Assembly: GCF_003171515.1 (NCBI RefSeq)
Contig: NC_089398.1
Coordinates: forward strand, 1,984,001 to 2,048,000
DNA from: Pyrenophora tritici-repentis
Taxonomy: Eukaryota > Ascomycota > Dothideomycetes > Pleosporales > Pleosporaceae
Direction: 5' to 3'
Length of the DNA: 64,000 nucleotides
A model generated the notes under the pieces. That model saw only the letters and a list, made by a program, of their open reading frames with translations. It did not search any database and was not told where the DNA came from. The translations under genes and the position numbers were made by a program. Positions 30,852 through 41,290 of this stretch are shown here, in pieces; position 1 is the stretch's first letter; each line of letters starts with the position of its first letter.

Positions 30852-33800
30852 AGCGTGTAGTTTTTTCCATTTCTTCCAAGCGTCAGTCTTTAGTACGTTG
30901 CTCACTGGTTCCCATGTCGGTTCAGTATAGTCCACCCACTTCACATATGCCTCCTTGATTCCTTTCCCTCCTTGCCCTATTGTCCGTTCGCCCAGAATAC
31001 GCTCAACCAGCCATAACTCGTCTCCATCTATAAGTATAGGCCCTGGCTGAGTGTCTCCAACTTTCTGCGATGGGAAAGAGTCGTCAGGCGCGTAGCGAAG
31101 CAGGTCTACGTGAAAGACAGGATGGATTTTTCCCGGAACGTCAAGCTTATAAGAGTGGGAGTTGACCTGCTTCAAGACTTTATACTTTCCATGCAACCAG
31201 TCTAGCTTCTTGGAAGGTCGTGTTGTCTTCACGTTTCTAAGGTTTAGAAACACCCAGTCTCCCTCCTTGTATTGGGGCGCTGCTGTTCTTGTCTTATTAG
31301 CCTGATGCTGCTGTTTCTCTTGTGTCATCGCGATCGCGGCTTGGGCCCACTCTGTTGCATCTTGGAGTCTTTTGAGGAAGCCTTCTGCTAGTGCTTCGCC
31401 ATCTTTCTTTGGTCGGTCCTGAATAGTTCGATCCTCTACTAGCTGAATAGGTTCATTGTGATATCCGTGCATGAAATAGAAGGGGCTTAGGCCAGTGGAT
31501 GAGGCCTCGCGGTTGTTGATTGCTCCCATAACGACAGGTAAAAGTGCCAGCCAGTTTTCTTGCGTGTACGTGGCCCAGATTCGAATCATCTTTTCAATCT
31601 CTTGATTCATTCGTTCTGTTGCACCATCGGTTTGCGGATGGTAGGCAGTCGACAGGCGTTGCTCAACGCTAAGGAGCTTACAGAAATGCTTCCAAAGATC
31701 GCTAACGAATTGTGGTCCTCTATCGCTCGTAATTGCCGTTGGAATACCGTGAATAGGATAATGCCGTTCGAAAAGTCGTTGTGCTACGGCTTGTGCCGAG
31801 ATATCGTGCATACCTTCTAGTTCAATTCCCTTTGTCAGCCGATCAGTGACCACCATACAGTTCGTTGCGTTATCCCGTCCAGATGGCGGCAAGTCGGTAA
31901 TGAAATCGATTGAAAGTTCCCCCCATATACGTTCTGGGATCGGTAATGGTTTAAGGAGGCCCTTCTTTGTTTCTCTCCATATCGTATTCCTTCCGCAAAT
32001 CTCGCAGTTACGGACAAAGCGTCGCACGTCGCTTGCTGCACCTGACCAGAAGAACTGCCTTGATAAGATTGAGTAGGTAAGATCTCGTCCGGGTGGCCAG
32101 TAATATGCGAGTCGTGAATATTTTGAATGATTCGCGTGCGGAGTGGTTCGCAGTGAGGGATCCATGTCCGGTCTCGAAATCGTAACAAGCCTCTCTCGTC
32201 TAGGGTGCATTCTGCTATACTCACTAACTTCTCCTTCTGAAGCTTAGTAGGGAGGTTCCTCTCCTTATTTGCTACTAGTGTAGTAAGCTCCTGATAAAGC
32301 TTATCTTCTTGGCGGCTTCGGTGCCACAGATTCTGCATCTCCTGGTCCTCAAACATGCGTATCTCCTTTGTGAAGTCAATCTCCTCAGACGATAGAGACT
32401 GGATTTGAACACTCCGCAAGTGCTTGCTCTGGAAGAGACGGATAAATCGAGACCGTATTCGTTCATCGTCATAGTTGGCGGGTAGGTCTTGTTCTCGTCG
32501 TGATAGGGCGTCGGGTTTTCCCATAGTCTTTCCAGGTTTCCATTCCAGGGAGAAGTCGAATCGTGAGAGAAACTCTGACCAACGTACTTGTCTTTCAGAC
32601 AGCTGTCGTTCGCGGTAGAAGTATTGGAGGTTCTTGTGGTCCGTCAGAACTGTAAACTTCCTAACCATACGTAGTTCAGGAGCCCATGCTTCTAAGCAAC
32701 GAACAATAGCTAGAAGCTCCTTGTCATGAATTGGATAATTGGCCTCTGTTGGTGAGTGCTTCTTTGAGTAGTAAGCAACGGGTTGCCAGTTGTTGTTCTT
32801 GTCCTTCTGCAGCAATAGGCCGCCAGTTGCATGTCCTGAGGAGTCGGCTTCTACTAAGGTGTCCTTCTCTGGATCAAAATGGCCGAGTATTGGTGCTGTA
32901 ATGAGAAGTTCCTTAATCGTTTCAAATGCTTGATTGCAAGCCTCGTCCCAATGAAAAACCATCTCTTTCTTAGTTAGGTTGATGAGCGGTTCAGCAATGT
33001 CCGAGAAGTTCGATATAAAAACTCGGTAGAAGTTGGCAAAACCAATAAATGCTCGGATAGCCTTAACTGACGTTGGTGTAGCCCATTCGCGGATTGCGAT
33101 AATCTTTTCAGGGTCAACTCGAATACCCACTTCTGCTTCCACAATGTACCCGAGGTATTTGACTCGTTTAGTCTCGAACTCGCACTTGTCGATATCAATC
33201 TGCAGTCCAGCGTCTATAAGGCGTTGAAGAACCTTTCCAACCTTCTCTCTGTGATCCTGAAGCGATCCTGACGAGTAGATTAAGATGTCGTCAACGTAGG
33301 CTGAAACAAAGTCGTCAAGGTAATCCTGTAGAACACCATTTACGTAGCGTTGAAATGCGGCTGGTGCTCCTGTTAGTCCGAAGGGAGCAACCCGCCATTC
33401 GAATAGGCCGTATCTTGTTCGGAAAGCTGTCTTCCATTCTTCTCCTTTGGCCACACGGATCTTGTGGAAGGCTGCGATAACGTCAAGTTTTGTGAACCAT
33501 TTAGCTTTAGCTACATTTCTCAGTGTTTCTGTGAATAGAGGCAGAGGGTAACGGTCCTTCCTGGTGATGTTGTTCAAGCCTCGGTAGTCAACGCAAAATC
33601 GGATGCCCCCTCCTGGCTTTTTGACCATCAGGACGGGTGCAGCTGCGGGAGAGTTACTTGCGCGGATAAAATCCTTGTCTAACAGCTCGGTGAGAGTTTT
33701 CCTAAGCACTAGTAACTCTTCTCGGCTCATGCCGTAGAGCGGACCCCATGGAATGGTCTTCTCGTTTCCGTCTTGATCCTTTTCAATCTCAATGTGGAGA

Positions 33801-34465
33801 TCAACGCCTTTACGATGTGGGGGAAGTTTCTCAGCTAGGAAATGGTCGAAAGCCTTCAGCCATTGGTGGTACTGGGGTGGGAGCTTCGTCTTTGGATCGG
33901 ATCGTTTGCGCGGTTTCAAAGCTTTCTCAATGTCGGCGATGGAAACAGCGAACAGTCCAGTGTCGAGCGCAATACCGTCTCCTTTGTTCTTCCTACGGCT
34001 TCTTCTCACCTCTGCCATGAATGCGGAAGCCATCACCTGAGTAGCCTTCATTAGTGGTGGCTTGTATGACGCTTTCTTGTGGTTCCATGCGCGGATGTTT
34101 GACGCGCCGATATCTAGGCAGCCTTGTTTGGCCGAAATTGTGACGTCGGCATCTTCTAACCAGGGCTTTCCTAGGATCACGTCGTAAGTTAGGCCAGGTA
34201 CAACGTAGAAGAAGACGCGTTTCTGCTGGTGGCCGTCTATGTCTATCGAGGCGTAAGTAACTGTATCTAGGACAGTACTTGGTTCTGCGTTCTTCCCAGC
34301 TGCTTCCTCTAGCTGACGCGGGGCTATCTTGATTGATGGCAGTCTCAGAGATCGAAAGAGTTGTTCATTAATGGCAGAATAGCAAAGGCAACCTGAGTCA
34401 ACAAGTCCAGTGACAAAGTCAGTTCCATTAAGTCTAACGTCCAGTACAAAGGGATCGCTATCCAT
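30831..34465 (-). CDS. Gypsy-1 pol: protease, RT, RNase H, integrase, chromodomain (one frameshift)
   Basis: The retroviral-type aspartic protease has GLVDSGC (DSG rather than DTG). RT includes LDVIAAFHKIRV and the catalytic SAYVDDILIY. RNase H starts at LVEADSSGHATGG. Integrase has the CEICGRN zinc half, IDFITDLPP and ITSDRGPQF. The C-terminus is a chromodomain (LWLVERILGERTIG...YVKWVDYTEPTWEPVSNV), placing the element among chromoviruses. The frame breaks between RNase H and integrase at about 32089-32093, where one base is missing in a C run (GGCCACCCGG). Everything else is open. Pol is in the same frame as gag, separated by one UAG. Confidence 0.92.
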
Positions 34466-34513
34466 CTTTTGCTTTCCGGTCTCTTTCCATTCTTTCTGAG
34501 CTGCCGCGTGTTC

Positions 34514-35710
34514 CTATTGCTCTGCTTCGGAGTCTTCTGGATCTTCCTCCTCTACAGCTGCCTTGGTGACCACAGTACTCTTTGCTGTCTTGACGCTAAC
34601 GTGAGTTGGTCGTAGAGCGGCTGCTAACGGGCATGTAGCTATTCGGCAATTGTTGCGGCCGCATCGGAGGCAGCGTCGTTCCTGGCGTCGAGCATCGATT
34701 TCCTCTTGGTTGACCCATTTTGCTCGTTTTCCAATAAGTTCTCGGTCTTCGGGACGCCTAGATGGATATCCATTCATGTTGGTCTTGCCGCGGAGGCCGA
34801 CAGCGTTCACTTGGGTAGTTGTAGGCTGCGTAGGTTCCCATTCCATCATGTCTTCAGGGGAAACTGCTGTGAGCGTGGCATTATTTGATTTTGCTGGTGG
34901 TTCATAGGTTAGTGCATTTTCAGCAGTTCGGCTACCGTAACGGCGGGTTGTTTTCGTCCATTGGCCGAACAACTCCATGTCGTTGCTAAGATCTACACAC
35001 TTCTGAGCGAACCTTGCGTATGTGCTTGTTTCTGCTCCTGATGTACCAACAAGCCTATCCTTTATCCTACCACTTAATGCGTTGCGTAAGTAGGATATCT
35101 TCGTATGCTCAGGCCAGCTTTCTGCGTCAGCGTTGGCCATCTCTTTCTCAAACCGTGGATAGAAGGAAATAAACGTCTCGTCGTCCTTCTGGCGTATAGA
35201 GTAGAGGTTCTGAATGGCTTTCTCCTTCCGATTTCGTTCGCCGTAGAGGAGTTCAAGGCGGTCAAGCAGCTTGAAAGGGTTTGGCGATTCTTCTTTAACT
35301 TGTATCTCGTAGTATGTTGTAACGTTGGTTTTCGCTGCCCCATCAAGACGCATGTAGACGTAGCGTAGCTGAGCTTTTAGGCTTCCAATAGCTTGCGCGT
35401 CTTCTTCGATCTTGCCCTCCATCTCTAGCTTCCATCCTCGCCATTGTGATTTGTTTCCACCAAACGTAGGCGGGTGGGGTAAGCTGTGCCGCGGCTTTGG
35501 GGTTATAGGCACAGATGTGTTCGAAGTCTCGGAGGTTGGCGTTGGATCAGTGGTGGCGTCTGTATTGTGACCAGGCGTTTGAGGTAGCTCGTGCGATGGT
35601 GCTTCCAGCCTCTCCATCCTAGTGCTCATGTCTTCAAGTCTCTGTAGTAGCGACTGTAACAGCTGGTTCGAATCGTTCGTCGTCATGTCAGTATCCCCGG
35701 GGGAGCTCAT
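34514..35710 (-). CDS. Gypsy-1 gag
   Basis: 398 residues from ATG at 35710 (MSSPGDTDMTTNDSNQ). The N-terminal coiled region (LLQRLEDMSTRMERLE), a Pro/Thr-rich linker and a capsid-like helical core (FGGNKSQWRGWKLEMEGKI, YEIQVKEE, FYPRFEKEMANA) are followed by a CCHC-like cluster RCLRCGRNNCRIATC near the C-terminus with non-standard spacing. It ends in UAG at 34514-34516; pol continues in the same frame. Confidence 0.9.
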   Translation of the reverse strand: MSSPGDTDMTTNDSNQLLQSLLQRLEDMSTRMERLEAPSHELPQTPGHNTDATTDPTPTSETSNTSVPITPKPRHSLPHPPTFGGNKSQWRGWKLEMEGKIEEDAQAIGSLKAQLRYVYMRLDGAAKTNVTTYYEIQVKEESPNPFKLLDRLELLYGERNRKEKAIQNLYSIRQKDDETFISFYPRFEKEMANADAESWPEHTKISYLRNALSGRIKDRLVGTSGAETSTYARFAQKCVDLSNDMELFGQWTKTTRRYGSRTAENALTYEPPAKSNNATLTAVSPEDMMEWEPTQPTTTQVNAVGLRGKTNMNGYPSRRPEDRELIGKRAKWVNQEEIDARRQERRCLRCGRNNCRIATCPLAAALRPTHVSVKTAKSTVVTKAAVEEEDPEDSEAEQ

Positions 35711-35730
35711 TATAGCGGTGCTTTGGTTGC

Positions 35731-35820
35731 TGCGTGTTCTGCGTGTTCTGCGTATTCTGCGTATTCTGCGTATTCTGCGTGTTCTGCGTGTTCTGCGTGT
35801 TCTGCGTATTCTGCGTGTTC
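35731..35820. repeat. 9-bp minisatellite in the Gypsy-1 leader
   Basis: About ten units of CTGCGTRTT (R = A or G) lie between the priming site and the gag ATG. Confidence 0.9.
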
Positions 35821-35826
35821 TTCTTG

Positions 35827-35838
35827 ATCTTGACTGTA
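35827..35838 (-). promoter_or_regulatory. Gypsy-1 self-complementary primer-binding site
   Basis: Directly after the 5' LTR the minus strand reads TACAGTCAAGAT, the exact reverse complement of ATCTTGACTGTA inside the LTR (35901-35890 on the minus strand). This matches Tf1-type self-priming. I see no tRNA-type TGG start. Confidence 0.75.
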
Positions 35839-36026
35839 TGTGAACGGTCTGTAGGGACTGTATTCCAGCTACCTAGTCCAGATGCTATTTACAGTCAAGA
35901 TGAAGAAAGAAGGTAAGACGCGAGCGGCGAGCCCGCTTTGTTTGGGTTGGCGCACGGCCCTCTCGTTGCCGGGGAAGCGACTAGGCTCGCAGCCTAGTCA
36001 TGTGACTTAGGGCTCAGCCCGTTACA
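35839..36026 (-). repeat. Gypsy-1 5' LTR
   Basis: 188 bp, appears identical to 30643-30830. If transcription starts at the self-priming 12-mer, U3 is about 125 nt and R-U5 is 63 nt. Confidence 0.95.
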
Positions 36027-36031
36027 CTTAG

Positions 36032-36287
36032 TAATTTGTACGAGGTACGATTACATTACCATCTAAACGGTATCAAATCTATCAAACTTTCAAACAAACA
36101 ATCTCCTAAAACACTTTAAAACTAAGCAATTCAAATGCAACTCCAAGTTTTATACAAACAAACTGTTGAGAATATCTGGGTTCAGTCCAGGGTAGAAGGT
36201 GATTGAGAGTCACGTGATGTGCTGGTGTGGCAGGCACTGCCCGGTGGGCAATGGCACCCACCACAACAGCAAAAGTAAGAGAGACAC
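36032..36287. other. 3' flank of hAT-2
   Basis: Sequence continuing the hAT-2 remnant after the Gypsy-1 insertion. No coding capacity, and I could not define a hAT terminus. Confidence 0.35.
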
Positions 36288-38295
36288 TCAACACGACAGT
36301 AAATACAATACGTTGCAGCCACTCCGCCTTATCCCTCCTCCCACTCGGTTATCCACAGTAGTCATACTACTAGAGGGACCTTGTTCCAATACAAACCAAA
36401 TTAGTGTCCAAAGTTTGTTTGATTTGCTTAATGACAAGTCTGCCGACATGCCTGACCAGAAGAAGTCTCGGGCAACTATCTTGTAGGTAATCTCTCTGCC
36501 TAGGTGACCAGCGGAGAGGGAATCGTGGACCTTGCTAATTATTCGGGTGCGCAGGTTTTCATCGTTCGGCACCCATCTCCTTCCTCGATAGAGCAACTCT
36601 CCCTGATCGCTAATCGAGCACTCCGCAATCGAGCACTTTACTCCTAAGCTTAGGGAGAACCTTCGTTCCTGCCCCAGTACAGCTTGCGTTGCTTCTTGGT
36701 ACTGTCGGTCGTCCCTCAGCGCTTCTCGCCATACTCTCTCGAGCTCATTTTCTCGGGCTCGGTCTTCTCCTTGTTCAGCCGGGTCTTTTGGTTCGGCTTG
36801 TTCTTCGAGCGTCTCTTGCTCTAGTTCTTCTAACCGTTCTTCGGTCGGGCTTAGACTATCTCCTGCTCGTCCTACACGGATTTTGCTGACATAACCCAGC
36901 CTTGTGCTGAGTCTTCTTCGTCCTTACTCGTTTCCTTATAACAGTAGGACGTTGGTTTCAATACTTGGATGACGCGCTTCCGTAGGCGTTCATCCTCTGC
37001 GTCTTCTGGCAGGTCTTGTTCTCTTCTCGAAAGGGCGTCGGTCCTTACGTTCTGCTTTCCTGGTCGGTACAGGATCTCCATGTTGAATCGGCTTAATAGG
37101 GCGGCCCAGCGGATCTGACGCTCGTTCAGCATCTTTGGCTTCATAAAGTACTCAAGGTTCTTGTGGTCTGTAATAACCTTGAACTTCTTTACCGAACGTA
37201 GCTCAGCATCCCATTCCTCAAGACAACGAACCACCGCCAGCAATTCCTTGTCGTGGATCTCATAGTTGCATTCTTGGGCGTTATTCTTCCTTGAGAAGTA
37301 CGCGCAAGGACGTAGTACTCCTTCCTCGTCGTACTGGGATAGCACTCCTCCTGTTGCGTAGCCAGAAGAATCGCATTCCAAGACCGTGTCGCGTTCGGAG
37401 TCGAACGTTGCTAGGACGGGTTCTGTAACGAAAATCTCTTTTAGGCTATTAAAGGCGGCCTGTTCTTCCTTCCCCCAAGTGAAACTTACGTCGCCTGTTA
37501 AGCGAGTAAGGGGGGCAACAATACTAGAGAATTTTCTGATAAACCTTTGGTAGAAGTTCGCAACCTCGAGGAACGATCGTACACCTTTTATTGTCTTAGG
37601 CGCTTCCCAGTCTCGAATTGCCTTAACCTTGTCTGGGTCCATCCGAATACCCTTGCCCGCGTCAATAATAAACCCTAAATACTTTGTCAACGTTACTTCA
37701 AACTCGCACTTCTTGATGTCTACAAAGAGTCCGGCGTCCTGGAGTTTACTAAGTACCTTTCGGACGTGGTCTTGGTGTTGTCGTAGGCTACCATCTGTGT
37801 AGATCAACACGTCGTCTAAGTAGGCTGAGCAGAACTCGCCAAGATACTCTCTTAGGGCCCAGTTAATGTACCGTTGGAAGGTACTTGGCGAGTTTGCCAT
37901 ACCAAAGGGGGTAACCAACCACTCAAATAAACCGAAGCGCGTTCGGAAGGCTGTCTTCCACTCGTCACCTTCTGCGACACGGATCTTGTGGAAGACTGCG
38001 ATCACGTCTAGCTTAGTAAACCACTTAGTCTTGCTTATATTGTTGAGTGTCTCTCGGATAAGTGGTAAGGGATATCTGTCCTTCCTCGTAATGGCGTTTA
38101 GCGCTCGGTAGTCGATACAGAGCCGGAGTCCTCCTCCTGGTTTCTTCGCAAACAAGACTGGTGAAGAGGCTGGTGAGCTGCTCACACGGATAAACCTTTT
38201 TTCAAGAAGAGATGTAAGCTCCCTTCGGAGCACTAATAGTTCCCCTCTTGACATGCCGTACAGCGGGCCCCACGGGGGCTGTGGCTGCTGACCAT
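36288..38295 (-). pseudogene. Gypsy-2 pol fragment (RT, RNase H, integrase zinc region)
   Basis: The frame from 38295 down reads the RT start (PWGPLYGMSRGELLVLRREL), CIDYRALNAITRKDRYPLPL, catalytic SAYLDDVLIY, RNase H TVLECDSSGYATGG and HKNLEYFM, with a stop at 36872. Past the stop, another frame continues with an acidic spacer and the integrase zinc region (WVPNDENLRTRIISKVHDSLSAGHLG to ARDFFWSGM), then loses similarity near 36430. There is no gag, LTR or integrase core. The 5' side is cut off sharply at 38295/38296 by the palindrome arm. Confidence 0.88.
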
Positions 38296-38573
38296 CTGTC
38301 AGATTGAGGCGAGGCTTTGCTTCATGATCGAGCCGATGGTGGTTGGGGAAGGACATGAGACCCCCAAACCAGGGCTAGCGCCGGGACTTAGCACTGCCAA
38401 GCCCGAGGCGAGGCCACCTCCCACAGACAGAGCCGTAGACAGAGACAGACAATAGACATCTCGACCCCATCCCATAAAAATCTGACATCAACAGTGCTAT
38501 TATCTGACAGGTGTGCCCACAACCGTAGACAGAACCACAAGACAACCAACCATCAAAATTATTATCATCATTA
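38296..38573 (+). repeat. left arm of a 278-bp perfect inverted repeat around a Fot1-like element
   Basis: From CTGTCAGATTGAGG to ATTATTATCATCATTA, mirrored by 40418-40695. With the adjoining Fot1 TIR the symmetry continues for 341 bp, with one mismatch seen (38628). It contains the motif ACAGTGCTATTATCTGACAG, which recurs near 40480 and 40925. Confidence 0.9.
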
Positions 38574-40417
38574 ACGTGTTTCCCATGCGAGTCGGCAACC
38601 CAAGCGAGTCGGCAGCTCTACCCCACCGACACGCCTGCGCGACGACGCCGCGCAACACCACAATAATATTTTATGCTGTACGCAATAGTGAATTATACCT
38701 CAGATTCTTCGCTATCATCTGCATCCTCTATTTCTACCTTACAGGTGCGGGAATTGTGCCCAACCTCGCCGCAACGGCCGCAGTGCCTCTCAGCGCGCAC
38801 CCTCTTCGCAGGCGTTTCGCCGTCCTTACGACTACTACCCTCCCTCTCAGCAATTAAGTCTGATACCTCGCCAACTGTTAAGGTCTCGTCTACCCGTATA
38901 TACCACCTTTTACGGCTCTTGCGCTTTGTAAGCTCTTCAATTGCGCATCGCATACGCGCCTGTTCCTCCTGCAGCAACACCATATTATGCGCTATCTGCT
39001 GCGCGCCTTTACTCAGCTGCCGTACCTGCTCATCAAGAGAATTTGCAGAGGAACCTGGGCGCCATTGCATCCTCTGTCGAATGAGCGTAGTCTAAGCTTC
39101 TAGCTCTTTGGCGTTGCGCGGCGTCTTCGCCTCCCACGCGACGTCGTCGCGCTGTGGTGGAGTTGGCGTGCGCAACCTCACATCAAGCTTCGATAACACT
39201 GCATCTGGGTTGAATGGAACTAATCCAGCGCCTCTAAACCCTGCGCGAGCGTTCTCCTTAGTAAATGTCTGCTCGTAGGCAGCTTTAAAGGCTGGTAGGA
39301 AGGTTTCCTTGCTGATGTGGTGGATGTGGTTGCGCGCCAAGGCCGAGATGCCGTCGCCATAAGAGCGCTTCAGCGGCGCGAAGCAGGCGACGTCGAGGGG
39401 CTGTAGCAAGTGCGATAAGTGAGATGCCATGCAGAGAGCGATAATCTTGTTCTCCTTGCAGTAGTCCTGGAAAGCAAGCGAGCAATGGCTCTCGTGGCCG
39501 TCAATAATGAGCAGCCTGTACGCTCCTATAGACTTCGCATGCGTATCGAAGTGTTTAAGCCAGTCAAGCGCTAGATCGTTGCTCGTCCAGCCATTTGGAC
39601 TAACTTGAATAACCCAGTCGCGTGGTATACCTAGATCAAACCAGGTAGAGATCAGGACCTTGCCAGCAAAGATGATAAAGGGTGGGATGCGCTTCCCCGT
39701 CGCGCCGACAGCTTGTACCAGGGTAGTCTATTCGCGATCGCCGGGCTGTAGTTTCTTTGCTTTCCCAGGCTTCTCTGAGCCTGTAACTACAAGCTGAGAC
39801 GTGATCTTGCCCATTAAGAAGCCTGATTCATCAAAGTTCCAGGTATCCTCATCAAGGATACCGTACTTCGCCTTTATTGATTGAACAAGCTCGAACCAGG
39901 GCAGTATAAGCGCTGGGTCTTCGCAGGCAGCTCGCTGGCGATCGTACGGACGGCTCCAGCGCTTCTTGAGCTCAGGTGTGCGCTTAATAAAGTTGTCAAC
40001 CCAGTGCTTGCCAACAGGCTTCCCACCCCGCTCTCTAAGCAGTCTATCAGCTATATCTCGTACAAGAGCCTTCGTTAGCGGTACGTCACGTAGACTTGCT
40101 TCAAGTACGCTCTGTAGAATCACCTCCTCTTCTAGCTTTGTAAGGCGCTTTGAGTTCGGTTCACAGTCGCGTCGGGCGCGTCGTCCAGCGCGTCGGTCTT
40201 GGATCGTTGTTCGGGGGACGTTATAGATCTCAGCAGCGCGTTTTACACTTTGAATTTGCTTTGAATTAATATCAGAGATAGCAAGGTATATATCTCCTTC
40301 GTTGTAGGACATTTGGACGTTGCGTTGTTGAGACATTACGCGTTGTTGCTAGGAAGGCGTGTTGGTGGGGTAGAGCTGCCGACTCGCTTGGGTTGCCGAC
40401 TCGCATGGGAAACACGT
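38574..40417 (-). mobile_element. Fot1-like element (copy 3) at the centre of a palindrome
   Basis: 1844 bp. Ends ACGTGTTTCCCATGCGAGTC are inverted at both sides, with TA target at 38572-38573 and 40418-40419. The TIR holds two GCGAGTCGGC subrepeats. Confidence 0.9.
38693..40336 (-). pseudogene. Fot1-like transposase with two RIP-type stops
   Basis: Close relative of the transposase at 22.1-23.8 kb, same start (MSQQRNVQMSYNEGDI), DDE core (WNFDESGFLMG, LLIIDGHESHCSLAF, LLQPLDVACFAPLK) and C-terminal zinc knuckle (CGRCGEVGHNSRTC). Two in-frame TAG codons interrupt it: at about 39728 (Trp in the intact copy) and about 39092 (Gln in the intact copy). Both changes are CpA to TpA on one strand. 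No frameshift is present. Confidence 0.9.
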
Positions 40418-40695
40418 TAATGATGATAATAATTTTGATGGTTGGTTGTCTTGTGGTTCTGTCTACGGTTGTGGGCACACCTGTCAGATAATAGCACTGT
40501 TGATGTCAGATTTTTATGGGATGGGGTCGAGATGTCTATTGTCTGTCTCTGTCTACGGCTCTGTCTGTGGGAGGTGGCCTCGCCTCGGGCTTGGCAGTGC
40601 TAAGTCCCGGCGCTAGCCCTGGTTTGGGGGTCTCATGTCCTTCCCCAACCACCATCGGCTCGATCATGAAGCAAAGCCTCGCCTCAATCTGACAG
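40418..40695 (-). repeat. right arm of the 278-bp inverted repeat
   Basis: Reverse complement of 38296-38573. Confidence 0.9.
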
Positions 40696-41290
40696 TTGAA
40701 GATGAGAGCGTACAGACGCTGGGTTAGACTAGCGCGACCCGGCATCTGTGAGCGCCAATCAAATCACAGGAAGTCTTGGCACCCCCTAGGTGTGCCCACA
40801 ACCGTAGACAGAACAACGACAGAATCAATCATCAATATTATCACCATCATTACCTATTTCATCAGTATTCCAGATGAGAGTGAATATCTGACACTAACCC
40901 AGCATCTGTACGCTCTCATCTTCGACAGTGCTATTATCTGACAGCTATCTGACAGGTACACACGTGACCTGTACCCTCGAACAAAAGCATGCGATGCGAT
41001 TCTGTGTGGTTAACGTTCTATGATAATTGGCTCTCACCTAATTCTGCATCATCATGAGTTGTCACGGTTTGGTGATGGGACGATGCCTATCTGAGACTAG
41101 CGCTATTTATGGTCACTCACCTACATAAACTTTCCATAGCTTCTACAATAGAACCTAAGTCAATCCTCAACTTCTTCCCTATGTGTTGCGGTTTGTGAGG
41201 CAAGGGTATTGCGCATGTCACGTGTGTTGTCCTGGCGCTCCTCCCTCCCCTCCATGAGCACCTTCTCCTCTTACCAGCATCCACAGATGT
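40696..41290. other. foldback-repeat flank and unique sequence
   Basis: A second inverted pair lies here: GAAGATGAGAGCGTACAG.. at 40698-40727 and its reverse complement at 40894-40923 (one mismatch in 30). The loop carries a diverged copy of the GTGCCCACAACCGTAGACAG motif found in the palindrome arms. From 40975 to 41290 I see no gene or repeat. Confidence 0.55.

Larger units (their letters stand above)
30643..36026 (-). mobile_element. Gypsy-1: complete chromodomain LTR retrotransposon
   Basis: 5384 bp with 188-bp LTRs that appear identical (30643-30830 and 35839-36026), TG..CA ends and 5-bp target duplication CTTAG at 30638-30642 and 36027-36031. It is transcribed on the minus strand: 5' LTR, self-complementary priming site, 9-bp minisatellite leader, gag, then pol (protease, RT, RNase H, integrase, chromodomain), PPT and 3' LTR. 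Identical LTRs imply a recent insertion. Confidence 0.95.

Noticed and set aside
35622..35916. Hydrophobic plus-strand frames (repeated VLRILR/CVFCVF)
   Set aside because: Produced by the 9-bp minisatellite in the Gypsy-1 leader.
38513..40478. Two identical 68- to 114-residue frames starting MPTTVDRTTRQP
   Set aside because: They are mirror images produced by the palindrome arms, not genes.
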